Part shown: positions 16,979 to 26,150 of the stretch, in pieces
How the letters are laid out: every line of letters starts with the position of its first letter
Numbering within the stretch: the first letter of the stretch is position 1
Program-made: the position numbers and the translations under genes
Virus record (IMG/VR): IMGVR_UViG_3300020411_000074
Location: 1 to 35,790 of that record
Reading direction: 5' to 3' (one strand)
Length of the DNA: 35,790 bases
From: a virus
The notes under the pieces: model-generated
Seen by the model: only the letters and a program-made list of their open reading frames with translations
Database searches by the model: none
Told to the model about the DNA's origin: nothing

Positions 16979-18844
16979 ATGCTTAGTTTTAAATCTCTAT
17001 CTGAAAAGAAAACTAAAATCAAAATCAATCCCAAAAAAGAAGACATAACTGAAGGTTCTGGGGATGATGTTGATTTGAAAAAGAATCACGGTGATGACTG
17101 TGATTGTATGAAGTGTGAGTCAAAACGTCGTAAGGAAGACATTGATGAGGCAAAGGTTGACAAGTTAGTACCAGATCATAAGAGATCAGGTAAGAGACTA
17201 GAACGTTATGGTAATCCTCATGGATCTCTTGCACTTGGCGGTGGTATCCAAAGAGATAGAAGAGCAGATCATGCAGAGAGAAGAGGTAAGAAAACTAGAG
17301 GATTGAAAGAAGTCATTCAGATGACTAAGAAAGCATACAACAAACTTCACAAAGATTTTAAGAGTGATGATCCTAAGAAACCTAGGACTACAAAGTATGT
17401 GCCAGGTAAAGGAACAGTATCAATGCCTGTCAAGTTTGTTGATGAAGCAAAGGTAGATAAAGGACGTAGTGATTATGGTAAAGCATCTATAAGAAACTAT
17501 AGAAGAAAAGGACCAGGTCATGATGATCCTGGTATGTTTGACCCAGAAGGTAAGAGAGGTAAGACAATAGAACTACGTCGAAAAGAGCACAAAGAACGTA
17601 GAGGTGTTAAAGGTGCAAAGGTTCCTGCGTACAAGAGGGAAGATGTAGAAATGGAAGGAACATCTTATGGTATCTTTAAAGGTGATGGTAAACCTAAAGG
17701 TGCAATGGCAGCATTTGTTAAGAAAGCTAAGAAGAAAAAGGATGCCATAATGTCTGTAGGTACTCCTCCAACAGTAAAGGAAAGTAAGGGACATAAGGGT
17801 GATGACTCATTTATAGAAGGTGAAACAGGAAGTAAGAGAGCAAGAAGAAATACAACCTCTGCTATGAATAGATCTGGTATGGGTATGGCTAAACCAGAAC
17901 GTGAACAAAAAGAAAGACGAGAGAGACATAAGGCAGACAGAGGAAAGAAAACTAAGGGAACTAAGGCAGGACATAGTGGTAGTGCATATCCACAGAGGAG
18001 TCATACTATAGACACAATGTATCCTCATAAGAAGGAAGCACGTCTTAAAGCAAAAGCTGCAGCAAGAAAGAAACTAAAAGAGATGATGGAGGGAGCAGCA
18101 TGGACAAAAAAGTCAGGTAAGTCTGCCTCTGGTGGACTTAATGAAAAAGGAAGAAAGTCCTACGAGAAAGAAAATCCTGGTTCAGATCTCAAAGCACCTG
18201 TAACTGACCCTAATCCAAAGAAAGGTGGTAAGGCAGAAGGCAGACAAAATTCATTCTGTAAGAGAATGAAGGGTATGAAAAAGAAACTTACCTCAGCTAA
18301 GACTGCAAGAGATCCAGATTCAAGAATTAATAAGTCACTTAGAAAATGGAGATGTAATGAGAGCGACACTCTAGAAAAGTTCTCATCCTTAAGTCTTATA
18401 GATAGTGTACAAACTCAGGAGAATGTCTATGGTAGTCAAGAAAAAATCTCAGAAAAGACAACAGAAGAGACAAAACTTGACAAAACGGTTGACGAAGCAA
18501 CCAGATATAAAAAAGAAACTGGTAACTACGTAAAGGGCGGGACTAAAAAACCTACCTCTCCAAAGAGAAAAGACGCAGCATTAGACGCAGTGCTATCAAA
18601 AATTACAAGCAAGTATGGTAAGAATGCCATCATGCGACAGGGTAGTAAACAGTCTAAGAAAGTTAAAGGTGCGAAATCTACTGCAGGAACTGGTAAATAC
18701 AAGAAGGCAGCAGATGATAAGAAGCAACTGAAGAAAGATGCTAAGGAAATGGGTTATGGTAAGGATACCAAAGGGTATATCGAAACCAAAGCTAGATACG
18801 GTAGCAAAGAAAACATGAAGAAAGGTCGCGGTTTAGGAACTTAG
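16979..18844 (+). CDS. Large Lys-rich modular low-complexity protein
   Basis: 621 residues, over a quarter Lys plus Arg, with little hydrophobic core. Modules include a Cys knuckle (DDCDCMKC, about 39-46), twice DEAKVDK (about 57 and 158), and several RRGKK/RGVKG/RGKKTKG repeats. A unit from about 370 to 460 (AWTKKSGKSASGGLNEKGR ... NKSLRKWRC) matches my memory of the phage domain DUF6321. A C-terminal Lys/Gly domain follows. Acidic KEDIDEA/KREDVEMEG linkers separate modules. Such a protein should bind nucleic acid strongly. Internal head protein or DNA-condensing factor is inference. Confidence 0.75.
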   Translation: MLSFKSLSEKKTKIKINPKKEDITEGSGDDVDLKKNHGDDCDCMKCESKRRKEDIDEAKVDKLVPDHKRSGKRLERYGNPHGSLALGGGIQRDRRADHAERRGKKTRGLKEVIQMTKKAYNKLHKDFKSDDPKKPRTTKYVPGKGTVSMPVKFVDEAKVDKGRSDYGKASIRNYRRKGPGHDDPGMFDPEGKRGKTIELRRKEHKERRGVKGAKVPAYKREDVEMEGTSYGIFKGDGKPKGAMAAFVKKAKKKKDAIMSVGTPPTVKESKGHKGDDSFIEGETGSKRARRNTTSAMNRSGMGMAKPEREQKERRERHKADRGKKTKGTKAGHSGSAYPQRSHTIDTMYPHKKEARLKAKAAARKKLKEMMEGAAWTKKSGKSASGGLNEKGRKSYEKENPGSDLKAPVTDPNPKKGGKAEGRQNSFCKRMKGMKKKLTSAKTARDPDSRINKSLRKWRCNESDTLEKFSSLSLIDSVQTQENVYGSQEKISEKTTEETKLDKTVDEATRYKKETGNYVKGGTKKPTSPKRKDAALDAVLSKITSKYGKNAIMRQGSKQSKKVKGAKSTAGTGKYKKAADDKKQLKKDAKEMGYGKDTKGYIETKARYGSKENMKKGRGLGT

Positions 18845-18860
18845 GTGCTATAATAGAGAT

Positions 18861-19133
18861 ATGAATATACTACCCGACGAATTTAATCCAGTTGTACTTA
18901 AAGAGAAGTATGGTGACACTTTTGATGACGAAAAATATAGACAGGCATCAAAGAAAAAAGAAGCTGAACTGAAAAAGAAGAAAGGCATCATGATGCATGG
19001 CAAGAAAAAGTATGCAGAGATTGTTGCTAAAGGTAAAAAAGCAAAAGAAAAGATCAGAGACCCTAGAGGAATTAAGTTTAAAGATAAGAAGGGCGAAGGT
19101 TATATGAAGGGCGGTAAAAAAACATACGCTTAG
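18861..19133 (+). CDS. Small Lys-rich protein
   Basis: 90 residues. The first 25 residues are acidic and structured-looking (ILPDEFNPVVLKEKYGDTFDD). From about 28 on it is mostly Lys, Glu and Gly, ending in KGEGYMKGGKKTYA. It continues the Lys-rich series of the two previous genes and starts 16 bases after them. No family recognised. Confidence 0.65.
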   Translation: MNILPDEFNPVVLKEKYGDTFDDEKYRQASKKKEAELKKKKGIMMHGKKKYAEIVAKGKKAKEKIRDPRGIKFKDKKGEGYMKGGKKTYA

Positions 19134-19168
19134 TCTCATATATAGTGTGAAGTAATTATTATTAGATC

Positions 19169-19366
19169 ATGCTATCATTTCTACTACCATTCGCTAAGAA
19201 AATTGTTGCAGACGCAGTAAATAAAATTCCAGATGACGGAGAGTTGGGTGAAAAACTCATCGACCTTTGCATTATCGTTCTGGAAAAGGCAGTTAAACTG
19301 ACTAAAACTACTGCTGATGACAAACTACTAGAGACAGTTAAGTCTGCTTTGCAAACACGTAGTTAA
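19169..19366 (+). CDS. Small helical hypothetical protein
   Basis: 65 residues. The N-terminus is hydrophobic (MLSFLLPFAKKIVADAV). A second hydrophobic helix (KLIDLCIIVLEKAV) follows an acidic turn, and the C-terminus is a Thr/Asp/Lys helix. The double helix hairpin could be membrane-active, and holin has to be considered, but nothing proves it. Last gene before a terminator. Confidence 0.65.
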   Translation: MLSFLLPFAKKIVADAVNKIPDDGELGEKLIDLCIIVLEKAVKLTKTTADDKLLETVKSALQTRS

Positions 19367-19374
19367 ACATACCA

Positions 19375-19405
19375 AAATAGGGGGTCTTGAACCCCTATTT
19401 TTTAT
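19375..19405 (+). terminator. Rho-independent terminator
   Basis: AAATAGGGG and CCCCTATTT pair over 9 bp around an 8-base loop, followed by a T-run that merges into the TATAAATA late promoter. Ends the Lys-rich block. Confidence 0.9.
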
Positions 19406-19410
19406 AAATA
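19403..19410 (+). promoter_or_regulatory. T4-type late promoter (TATAAATA)
   Basis: An exact TATAAATA, the sequence read by the gp55-type late sigma factor with gp33 and the clamp. It lies directly after a terminator and 36 bases before the start of a probable virion protein, the expected place for a late promoter. No -35 box is required for this class. Confidence 0.8.
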
Positions 19411-19445
19411 ATCTCAGATAGGAATAAGCTAGGAGTACTGAAAAA

Positions 19446-20018
19446 ATGGCACTATACGGTGTAACCGATGCTGATGAAGCAAAGCCAAAGTGGGCTGTAA
19501 GGGGTGGAGCAGTTGATCCATCAAATATCTTTGCAACTTCACAAGGTTGGGTTCTTCGTCACTATAAGAAAGGAGATCAATCAGAATACTGGGATGAGAT
19601 TTTAGTCGCAGTTGATGGTTTGGTTGGAGCAGGTTCAAGAGGAACCAACACCCTAGGTGGTGCTGATATTACTGCAGTATTCTTTGAAGAGAGTACATAC
19701 GCAGCAGCAGCGACTGGAACTGTTGTAGTTATCTACAATGAGCTAGTTGATGTAACTGCAGGTGCTACTCTTGTGGTAACCAATACTACTGATAGTGCTA
19801 GTATTACTGCTACATATGCTAGAGGAACAGGTACTAACCGTATCGAGTTTGACTTTACATGTGCTGCAGCAAGTAAGGTACATACTATTGGTGCTCAAAC
19901 AATCTCTGGAACAATCGTTGACGCAGGTACTTCTACCGCATCAGACAAAGTATTCGTTCTAGGTGATACAGTCGGAGCAGGTGGTTCTGGTTCTACCAAG
20001 ACAATTACTACAACTTAA
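19446..20018 (+). CDS. Probable virion structural protein
   Basis: 190 residues with an AGGAG ribosome site and its own late promoter. Residues 1-60 contain Trp-rich strands (KWAVRGGAVDPSNIF, GWVLRHYKK, EYWDEILVAVDGLVGAG). From 65 on it is Ala/Thr/Gly-rich with alternating strands, ending GSGSTKTITTT, much like beta-sandwich or fibre proteins. No enzyme motifs. Late promoter plus composition support a structural role; the exact position in the virion is unknown. Confidence 0.75.
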   Translation: MALYGVTDADEAKPKWAVRGGAVDPSNIFATSQGWVLRHYKKGDQSEYWDEILVAVDGLVGAGSRGTNTLGGADITAVFFEESTYAAAATGTVVVIYNELVDVTAGATLVVTNTTDSASITATYARGTGTNRIEFDFTCAAASKVHTIGAQTISGTIVDAGTSTASDKVFVLGDTVGAGGSGSTKTITTT

Positions 20019-20021
20019 TAA

Positions 20022-20384
20022 ATGAAATTTGACGAACTGAATGAGGAGACCTACATTCTGTTCGCCATCAAACATTATGAGAATCCTCATTGTGTCACAC
20101 GTGAGGATTTTGATGAAGACATGAAGCGTTTTAAGTATCTAAAACGACTCTTAAAACGTTATGTTAGAGGGGGTCCGTTGAGGACTCATCTTATTATTAA
20201 CCATCTTATCATCCTTTATAATGTATTTGGCGAGGCAGCAACTCCCCTTATCTTTTATAGACTCGAACGAGAGTATTGGTCAATACTCAAAACTATATTA
20301 ATCTATTTGAATAAATATCCAGTAGGGATGCTTCCCGACTTGGATGTAGATGAAGACATCAACGACGAGCTTACAAACATATGA
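20022..20384 (+). CDS. Conserved phage protein of unknown function
   Basis: 120 residues, mostly helical. The features I recognise as conserved among marine T4-like phages are the opening MKFDELNEETY, a central KRFKYLKRLLKRY basic helix and HLIINHLIILYNVFG followed by an aromatic helix. The tail is acidic (DLDVDEDINDEL). It starts 3 bases after the probable virion gene and overlaps the next by 4 bases (ATGA), so it is probably late-transcribed. Function not known to me. Confidence 0.75.
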   Translation: MKFDELNEETYILFAIKHYENPHCVTREDFDEDMKRFKYLKRLLKRYVRGGPLRTHLIINHLIILYNVFGEAATPLIFYRLEREYWSILKTILIYLNKYPVGMLPDLDVDEDINDELTNI

Positions 20385-20959
20385 ACGAAGAAATGATGAC
20401 AACGGGTACAGGAGGTTTTAGCGGTAGTGCTAATGCCAAAGGTCCTGTTGCAGGTTTCGATCCTGTTATGAAGTTCAGAAAAAAGATGGCAAAGCGAAAG
20501 AAGATCAAAGAAGACAATGAAATAGATCGCCCTATTGATATGAGTGGTCGCTCTAGATTATTTCAATATAAAGTTAATATACCAAAGGTCGGTGAAACTA
20601 TAGTATATGCAAATTCACCTGCACAACTGACACAGAAACTTCGTCTGTTGATCAACCCTCGTTACAGAGGAGACATCAAGATTGAAAGAATATTACCTGC
20701 CAATGCTGCTAAGTTCTTTATGGACAAGCGTATGGCACACATGAAAAACGTTGACACCACTGCACAGGCAAACAAACGTCTGTATGCTAAGGAAGAATTA
20801 GAACAGAAGTTCAAGAATCAACAAGCACAAGCTAAGGTAGCAATAGAAAAGAAAAAGGTTCAGCTGAAGAAGCAACAACTTCAGAAGCAACTACAAATGA
20901 AGACACAAAGTTTAAAGAAACAAGCGAGAGCAGGGACAGAACAAGACGAGACAAGGTAA
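20381..20959 (+). CDS. Conserved hypothetical protein with coiled-coil tail
   Basis: 192 residues. A Gly-rich start leads to a basic helix (KFRKKMAKRKKIKE). Next comes a small beta domain (about 62-107, YKVNIPKVGETIVYANSPAQLTQKL). The long Lys/Gln helix (about 130-185) has heptad-like repeats (QQLQKQLQMKTQSLKKQ) and is a likely coiled coil. Overlaps both neighbours (ATGA and TAATG). Not recognised; a structural or assembly role would fit. Confidence 0.7.
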   Translation: MNEEMMTTGTGGFSGSANAKGPVAGFDPVMKFRKKMAKRKKIKEDNEIDRPIDMSGRSRLFQYKVNIPKVGETIVYANSPAQLTQKLRLLINPRYRGDIKIERILPANAAKFFMDKRMAHMKNVDTTAQANKRLYAKEELEQKFKNQQAQAKVAIEKKKVQLKKQQLQKQLQMKTQSLKKQARAGTEQDETR

Positions 20960-21351
20960 TGTCTGACATAAATGCAGCAATAATAGAAAGACTCGAAAAA
21001 GTAGTTGACACTCTTCAAGAAAACAGTGTGAAGATGGGTCAACTTCTTGCTGTACACAATGAGAAATTAGATAAGCAAGACAAAGTAGATGAAGTTTTGT
21101 TCGAGAAGTTAGATAATTTAAACAGAGATATTAATAGAGAAACAAATGCAATTAAGAAAGGTTGTGAAAGGGATATACGTAAGGTTGATGACCGTCTTAG
21201 ACTCATTGAAAAAAAGATGTGGTCTATTTTTGGTGCTCTTACTGTTGTATCTTTCCTCGTGTCTGCACCAGGACAAGCACTCCTTAAAAACTTGACAAAC
21301 AATAACAATACAAGTATGATAAGCGGACATACCGTCCATCTTAGTGACTGA
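20959..21351 (+). CDS. Coiled-coil protein with one membrane span
   Basis: 130 residues. Residues 5-88 are a long heptad-bearing helix (ERLEKVVDTLQENSVKMGQLL ... DRLRLIEKKM). One hydrophobic segment (about 89-107, SIFGALTVVSFLVSAPGQAL) follows, then a polar Asn-rich tail. Such an architecture is seen in phage membrane proteins such as holin-like or spanin-like factors, but no lysis partner is next to it. The 3' end overlaps the primase start by 8 bases. Confidence 0.65.
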   Translation: MSDINAAIIERLEKVVDTLQENSVKMGQLLAVHNEKLDKQDKVDEVLFEKLDNLNRDINRETNAIKKGCERDIRKVDDRLRLIEKKMWSIFGALTVVSFLVSAPGQALLKNLTNNNNTSMISGHTVHLSD

Positions 21352-22357
21352 ATTTGTTGATGCACATTATGTAAATCTACTTTCTAACAGACTAGACAAG
21401 TTTGTCAGGAAGAAAACAGATGTATACAACTTCCGATGCCCTTACTGTGGTGATTCACAGAAACACAGGAACAAGGCAAGGGGGTATTTTTTTCGTGTAA
21501 AAACAGATTTAGTTTACAAGTGTCATAACTGCGGTGTTGGTAGAACTCTACCTAATTTTCTTAAAGACAACGCTCCTGACCTCTATGATGAGTACATCAT
21601 GGAGAGGTATAAGAGTGGAACAACAGGTAAAGGATCGTATGTTCCTAAACCAAAATTTAACAAACCAGTTTTTAAGAAGAAGGAAGATCTCGAAAGTATT
21701 TCTTCTCTAAATAATGAGCACCCTGCCGTAAAATATCTTGCAGATAGACAAATTCCTAAAAAATTTTGGAACGAACTCTTTTACACAAAAGACTTCTGTA
21801 CTTGGGTTAACAAAAACAAACCATCGTTTACTCAAATCAAAAACGATAAACCTAGGATCGTTATCCCATTCATTAAACCAAGCGAAAAAGAAGATGGAGG
21901 ATATCATGAAGGATGGTTCGGATTCCAAGGACGATCCCTCGACCCCAAAGACCAACTAAGATATATCACTATCATGTTGGATGAAAATCAATCAAAAGTA
22001 TATGGACTCCATAGAATTAATCCACATGAAAAAGTCTACATCGTCGAAGGACCCTTCGACTCGCTCTTCTTGGAAAACTCGGTTGGCATGGCTGGCTCCG
22101 ACATTGATCCTAGGTCGTATAATTGGAGCGATTATATTTGGGTTTATGATAACGAACCTCGTAACAGAGAAATCGTCAAACGAATCTCAACCACCGTTGA
22201 TAGAGGAGACAAGGTAGTAATATGGCCAAAACAAATACAACAAAAGGATATTAATGACATGCATCTAGCTGGACATAACGTTCAGTCTCTGGTAGAATCT
22301 AATACATACCACGGACTTCAAGCAAAAATCAAATTATCTGAGTGGAAAAAAGTATGA
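21344..22357 (+). CDS. 61: DNA primase, gp61
   Basis: 337 residues from a GTG at 21344. An N-terminal zinc module has CPYC (residues 27-30) and CHNC (56-59). The Toprim-like core follows, with KVYIVEGPFDSLFLEN (Glu) and WVYDNEPRNREIV (Asp), matching T4 gp61 in length and order. It makes the pentaribonucleotide primers used by gp43 on the lagging strand together with gp41. The stop overlaps the nrdA start (ATGA). Confidence 0.95.
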   Translation: MTEFVDAHYVNLLSNRLDKFVRKKTDVYNFRCPYCGDSQKHRNKARGYFFRVKTDLVYKCHNCGVGRTLPNFLKDNAPDLYDEYIMERYKSGTTGKGSYVPKPKFNKPVFKKKEDLESISSLNNEHPAVKYLADRQIPKKFWNELFYTKDFCTWVNKNKPSFTQIKNDKPRIVIPFIKPSEKEDGGYHEGWFGFQGRSLDPKDQLRYITIMLDENQSKVYGLHRINPHEKVYIVEGPFDSLFLENSVGMAGSDIDPRSYNWSDYIWVYDNEPRNREIVKRISTTVDRGDKVVIWPKQIQQKDINDMHLAGHNVQSLVESNTYHGLQAKIKLSEWKKV

Positions 22358-24648
22358 CAAACGTAGTTAAGAGAAATGGTGAGACTGCACCCTTAGATTT
22401 AGAAAGAGTACACCACATAGTAGAACATGCTTGCAGAGGTCTTGCAGGTGTCTCTGAATCTGCAGTAGAAATGAACTCTGGTCTACAGTTTTTTGATGGT
22501 ATTAAGACAGAAGACATTCAAGAAATTCTTATCCGTTCTGCTAATGATTTAATTACATTAGAGAACCCTAACTATCAGTATGTTGCTGCTAGACTTCTTT
22601 TATTTGGATTAAGAAAGGAAGTATATAAAGGACATCCAGATAAACATCCTACTTTAAGATCACATGTAGACCTTTGTATTGAGAAGGGTCTCTATGACTC
22701 CTCAATAGTAAAGAAGTTTACTGATAAAGAGTGGGAACTATTAGATTCTTACATTGATCATGATAGAGACTACCTATTTACCTATGCAGGTATACGTCAG
22801 GTAGTAGATAAATATCTTGTACAAGATCGTAGCACTGGTAAGGTCTTTGAGACACCACAATTCATGTATATGATGGTGGCAGCAACTCTCTTTCAAGATG
22901 ATGATAAGTTCTATCGACTCGAGTACATTAAAAAGTATTATGACGCAATCTCAAAACACAAAATCAACATCCCAACACCGATCATGGGAGGAGTTAGAAC
23001 CCCCATTCGTCAATTTGCAAGTTGCGTTTTGGTTGATTCTGATGACACCCTCGATAGTATCTTTAGCAGTGATATGGCTATTGGCAAATATGTCGCTCAG
23101 AGGGCAGGTATTGGTATCAACGCAGGTAGGATCCGTGGCATCAACAGTAAAATCAGGGGTGGAGAAGTTCAACATACTGGTGTCGTCCCCTTCCTTAAAA
23201 AATTCGAGAGCACTGTACGATGTTGTACGCAAAACGGTATCAGAGGTGGTTCAGCAACAGTCCACTTCCCAATCTGGCACCAAGAAATAGAAGACATCAT
23301 TGTTCTCAAGAACAATAAAGGAACAGAAGATAATAGGGTTAGAAAATTAGACTATAGTATTCAGTTAAGTGGTCTCTTCTACAAGAGGTTCATATCTGAT
23401 GGAGACATTACTTTGTTTTCACCACACAATGTACCAGGTTTGTATGAGGCATTTGGTCTACCAGAGTTTGATGAATTGTATGAGCAGTATGAACAGGATG
23501 AAACAGTTCCTAAGAAGACTATTAAAGCACAGACACTAATCCTTAACATGCTTAAGGAAAGAGCAGAGACTGGTCGTATCTATTTGATGAATATAGATCA
23601 TTGTAATAGTCACTCATCATTCAAAGACAAGGTTAATATGAGTAACCTATGTCAGGAAATCACATTACCTACAGACCCCATTCAACATATTGATGGTGAT
23701 GGTGAGATTGCATTGTGTATTCTATCTGCTATCAACGTAGGTAAGATTAATAGACTTGAAGAACTAGATGATTTATGTGATCTTGCAGTCAGAGGATTAG
23801 ATGCATTGATAGACTATCAACAGTATCCTGTAAAGGCAGCAAAACACTCTACAATCAACCGTAGATCTTTGGGTATAGGATACATTGGTTTAGCACATTA
23901 CCTTGCTAAGAACGGTGCTAAGTATGACTCACCAGAGGCAGTAAAATTAGTACATGATCTGACAGAAAGATTCCAGTATGCATTGCTACATTCATCTAAT
24001 ATGCTTGCTATGGAAAAAGGTGCTTGCGGTTATTTCGGTAAGACAAAATACGCTCAGGGAATACTACCAATAGATACATATAAGAGCGAGGTAGATGAGA
24101 TAATATCAAATGACCTATCATGTGATTGGGAGTATCTCAGGGGGAGGATCATGGAGTACGGACTCAGGCACAGCACGTTGTCCGCACAGATGCCTTCGGA
24201 GAGCAGTTCCGTTGTGTCAAATGCAACCAATGGAATCGAACCACCTAGAGACTACTTGTCCATTAAAAAATCAAAGAAAGGACCTCTTAAGCAAATTGTT
24301 CCGTCTTATCAGTCCTTGAAGAATAACTATACTCTTTTGTGGGATATGAAATCCAACGAAGGATATATAAAAATCACTGCTGTAATGCAGAAGTTCTTCG
24401 ATCAAGCGATCAGTGGTAACTGGTCTTATAATCCTGAGAACTATCCTGACAATGAAGTGCCTGTTAGTGTAATGGCAAATGATCTTCTAACAACATACAA
24501 GTATGGGTGGAAGACATCTTACTATCAGAATACATATGATGCTAAGAAAGATGGTGATGAAGTTGTTAGTCAAACTGACACTGTTGATAATCTAATCGAA
24601 AACCTACTATCCACCGAGGAGGAAGAGTGTGAGTCCTGTAAAATCTGA
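22354..24648 (+). CDS. nrdA: Ribonucleotide reductase large subunit (class Ia)
   Basis: 764 residues from the ATG at 22354; a GTG four codons earlier is possible, but ATGA overlap with gp61 favours the ATG. An ATP-cone-like N-terminus (about 1-90) comes first. The active site shows Cys in RQFASCVLVD, NLCQEITLPT (the Asn, Cys, Glu triad) and EIALCILSAINVG. The radical-transfer YYQNTYD lies near the end, and a CESC pair at the extreme C-terminus is re-reduced by glutaredoxin or thioredoxin. It converts NDPs to dNDPs with NrdB, giving dNTPs for phage replication. Confidence 0.98.
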   Translation: MTNVVKRNGETAPLDLERVHHIVEHACRGLAGVSESAVEMNSGLQFFDGIKTEDIQEILIRSANDLITLENPNYQYVAARLLLFGLRKEVYKGHPDKHPTLRSHVDLCIEKGLYDSSIVKKFTDKEWELLDSYIDHDRDYLFTYAGIRQVVDKYLVQDRSTGKVFETPQFMYMMVAATLFQDDDKFYRLEYIKKYYDAISKHKINIPTPIMGGVRTPIRQFASCVLVDSDDTLDSIFSSDMAIGKYVAQRAGIGINAGRIRGINSKIRGGEVQHTGVVPFLKKFESTVRCCTQNGIRGGSATVHFPIWHQEIEDIIVLKNNKGTEDNRVRKLDYSIQLSGLFYKRFISDGDITLFSPHNVPGLYEAFGLPEFDELYEQYEQDETVPKKTIKAQTLILNMLKERAETGRIYLMNIDHCNSHSSFKDKVNMSNLCQEITLPTDPIQHIDGDGEIALCILSAINVGKINRLEELDDLCDLAVRGLDALIDYQQYPVKAAKHSTINRRSLGIGYIGLAHYLAKNGAKYDSPEAVKLVHDLTERFQYALLHSSNMLAMEKGACGYFGKTKYAQGILPIDTYKSEVDEIISNDLSCDWEYLRGRIMEYGLRHSTLSAQMPSESSSVVSNATNGIEPPRDYLSIKKSKKGPLKQIVPSYQSLKNNYTLLWDMKSNEGYIKITAVMQKFFDQAISGNWSYNPENYPDNEVPVSVMANDLLTTYKYGWKTSYYQNTYDAKKDGDEVVSQTDTVDNLIENLLSTEEEECESCKI

Positions 24649-24658
24649 ACCCAAAGGA

Positions 24659-25789
24659 ATGACCGTATTTAATAGAGCAAAAGTAGAAACACCTAAACAA
24701 CCAATGTTTTTTGGAGCACCATTGAGTGTTCAACGTTATGACAATTATAAGTATCCTACATTCGATAGGTTGACACAACAACAGTTAGGATATTTCTGGA
24801 GACCAGAAGAGGTCTCACTACAGAAAGATCGTGCAGATTATCAGAATCTTACAGACAATCAGAAGCATATCTTTACTAGTAATTTGAAGTATCAGATCAT
24901 GCTTGATAGTGTACAAGGACGTGCACCAGGTATGGCTTTTATACCTTACTGTTCTCTACCAGAACTAGAAGCATGTATGCAGGTGTGGCAGTTTATGGAA
25001 ATGATTCATAGTAGATCATACACATACATCATTAAGAATGTATATGCTAATCCTTCAGAAGTATTTGATACTATACTTGATGACGATAAGATCATGTCAA
25101 GATCAGAATCTGTAACTCAATCATATGATGAGTTCATACAGTACGCACAAGAGTATAGTAATGGTAGTTTATGGCAGAAGAACGCAAAGGATTCTCCTAC
25201 TGCTAGGTGGACAGCAAAAGATTTAAAAAGAAAATTATATCTTGCAGTTGCTAACGTTAATATCTTAGAGGGTATTAGGTTCTATGTAAGTTTTGCATGT
25301 TCATTTGCTTTCGGTGAGAACAAACTCATGGAAGGATCAGCAAAGATACTATCTCTTATCTCTAGAGATGAATCTCAACATCTAGTTCTTACTCAACAAA
25401 TATTAAAAAATTGGGAAAAGGGTGACGATCCAGACATGGTAGAGATAGCTAAAGAGGAAAAGGAAACTGTTTCTAAGATGTTTGAGAACTGTGTCAACGA
25501 AGAGAAGGCATGGGCAGACTATCTATTTAAAGATGGTAGTATGATTGGTCTAAATGCCAAACTGTTATATAATTATGTGGAGTGGATTGCTAACCGTCGT
25601 ATGAAAGCGATTGGTTTAAAACCTATCTACGATCAACCATTAAGGAATAATCCTTTACCTTGGACTGAACACTGGTTAAACAGTAAAGGTCAACAAAACG
25701 CACCTCAAGAAACGGAGATAGAATCTTATGTCGTTGGAGGAATCAAGCAAGATGTCAAATCAGACACCTTCGCAGGATTTAAACTTTAG
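24659..25789 (+). CDS. nrdB: Ribonucleotide reductase small subunit (class Ia)
   Basis: 376 residues from the ATG at 24659, preceded by AAAGGA; a GTG at 24629 would overlap nrdA. Diiron ligands and the radical site sit at D83, E114, H117 and Y121 (in LDSVQGR and MEMIHSRSYTYI). This is one residue off the E. coli numbering 84/115/118/122. ISRDESQHLVLTQ supplies the later Glu and His ligands. The C-terminus (TFAGFKL) is the short tail that docks onto NrdA. It makes the tyrosyl radical for NrdA; the genes are 10 bases apart. Confidence 0.98.
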   Translation: MTVFNRAKVETPKQPMFFGAPLSVQRYDNYKYPTFDRLTQQQLGYFWRPEEVSLQKDRADYQNLTDNQKHIFTSNLKYQIMLDSVQGRAPGMAFIPYCSLPELEACMQVWQFMEMIHSRSYTYIIKNVYANPSEVFDTILDDDKIMSRSESVTQSYDEFIQYAQEYSNGSLWQKNAKDSPTARWTAKDLKRKLYLAVANVNILEGIRFYVSFACSFAFGENKLMEGSAKILSLISRDESQHLVLTQQILKNWEKGDDPDMVEIAKEEKETVSKMFENCVNEEKAWADYLFKDGSMIGLNAKLLYNYVEWIANRRMKAIGLKPIYDQPLRNNPLPWTEHWLNSKGQQNAPQETEIESYVVGGIKQDVKSDTFAGFKL

Positions 25790-25943
25790 TTTGGAAGAAT
25801 GTAAGAAAGCAATCATAGATGCTGCTGAAGAGTATGATAGATTGCTAGAAAAAGCAGGTAACGAATCACCTCCCGAAGGTACAGCAGAGGCAATGTGGGA
25901 GATGGAAAAGAAAATGTGGAGACAAAGGGAGCAACAACAATGA
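25752..25943 (+). CDS. Small acidic helical protein
   Basis: 63 residues from the ATG at 25752 (GGAGG 11 bases before it; an ATG at 25728 lacks any ribosome site). It overlaps the nrdB 3' end by 38 bases. Mainly a charged helix (SLEECKKAIIDAAEEYDRLLEKAG) followed by a second one rich in Glu, Met, Trp and Arg. No family recognised. Confidence 0.6.
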   Translation: MSNQTPSQDLNFSLEECKKAIIDAAEEYDRLLEKAGNESPPEGTAEAMWEMEKKMWRQREQQQ

Positions 25944-26104
25944 AATCATATCACATTTACCTAGAAGACAAGTGTCTGTTCAAAGATTTAAGTCAAGAAG
26001 AGTTTGACGTTGTATGGGGTAGGATATACAAGTCTTACTTTAAGGATGAACTTACCTACTCTGTGGTCAATAATGACTTAGCAACAGCAGAGCAAAGTTA
26101 TTAA
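25940..26104 (+). CDS. Small conserved-looking phage protein
   Basis: 54 residues. ATGA overlap with the previous gene. The sequence (KSYHIYLEDKCLFKDLSQEEFDVVWGRI) suggests strand-turn-helix, then a short strand and acidic tail. Last gene before the 26.1-26.5 kb RNA region. I believe similar proteins are common in cyanophages but know no function. Confidence 0.65.
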   Translation: MKSYHIYLEDKCLFKDLSQEEFDVVWGRIYKSYFKDELTYSVVNNDLATAEQSY

Positions 26105-26117
26105 GTAAAAATACCTG

Positions 26118-26146
26118 TTGACAAATAATTAGGGTACTGTTATATT
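26118..26146 (+). promoter_or_regulatory. Consensus sigma-70 promoter for the 26.15 kb RNA
   Basis: TTGACA (26118-26123), a 17-base spacer, TATATT (26141-26146). Predicted transcription start is near 26153, at the foot of the first RNA hairpin. A perfect -35 with optimal spacing marks an early, host-polymerase promoter. Confidence 0.88.
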
Positions 26147-26150
26147 ATAA

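Noticed and set aside
18847-18860. TATAAT just before the 18861 gene as a promoter
   Set aside because: No -35 at 15-19 bases upstream, and the start codon follows within a few bases; ordinary AT-rich junction within an operon.
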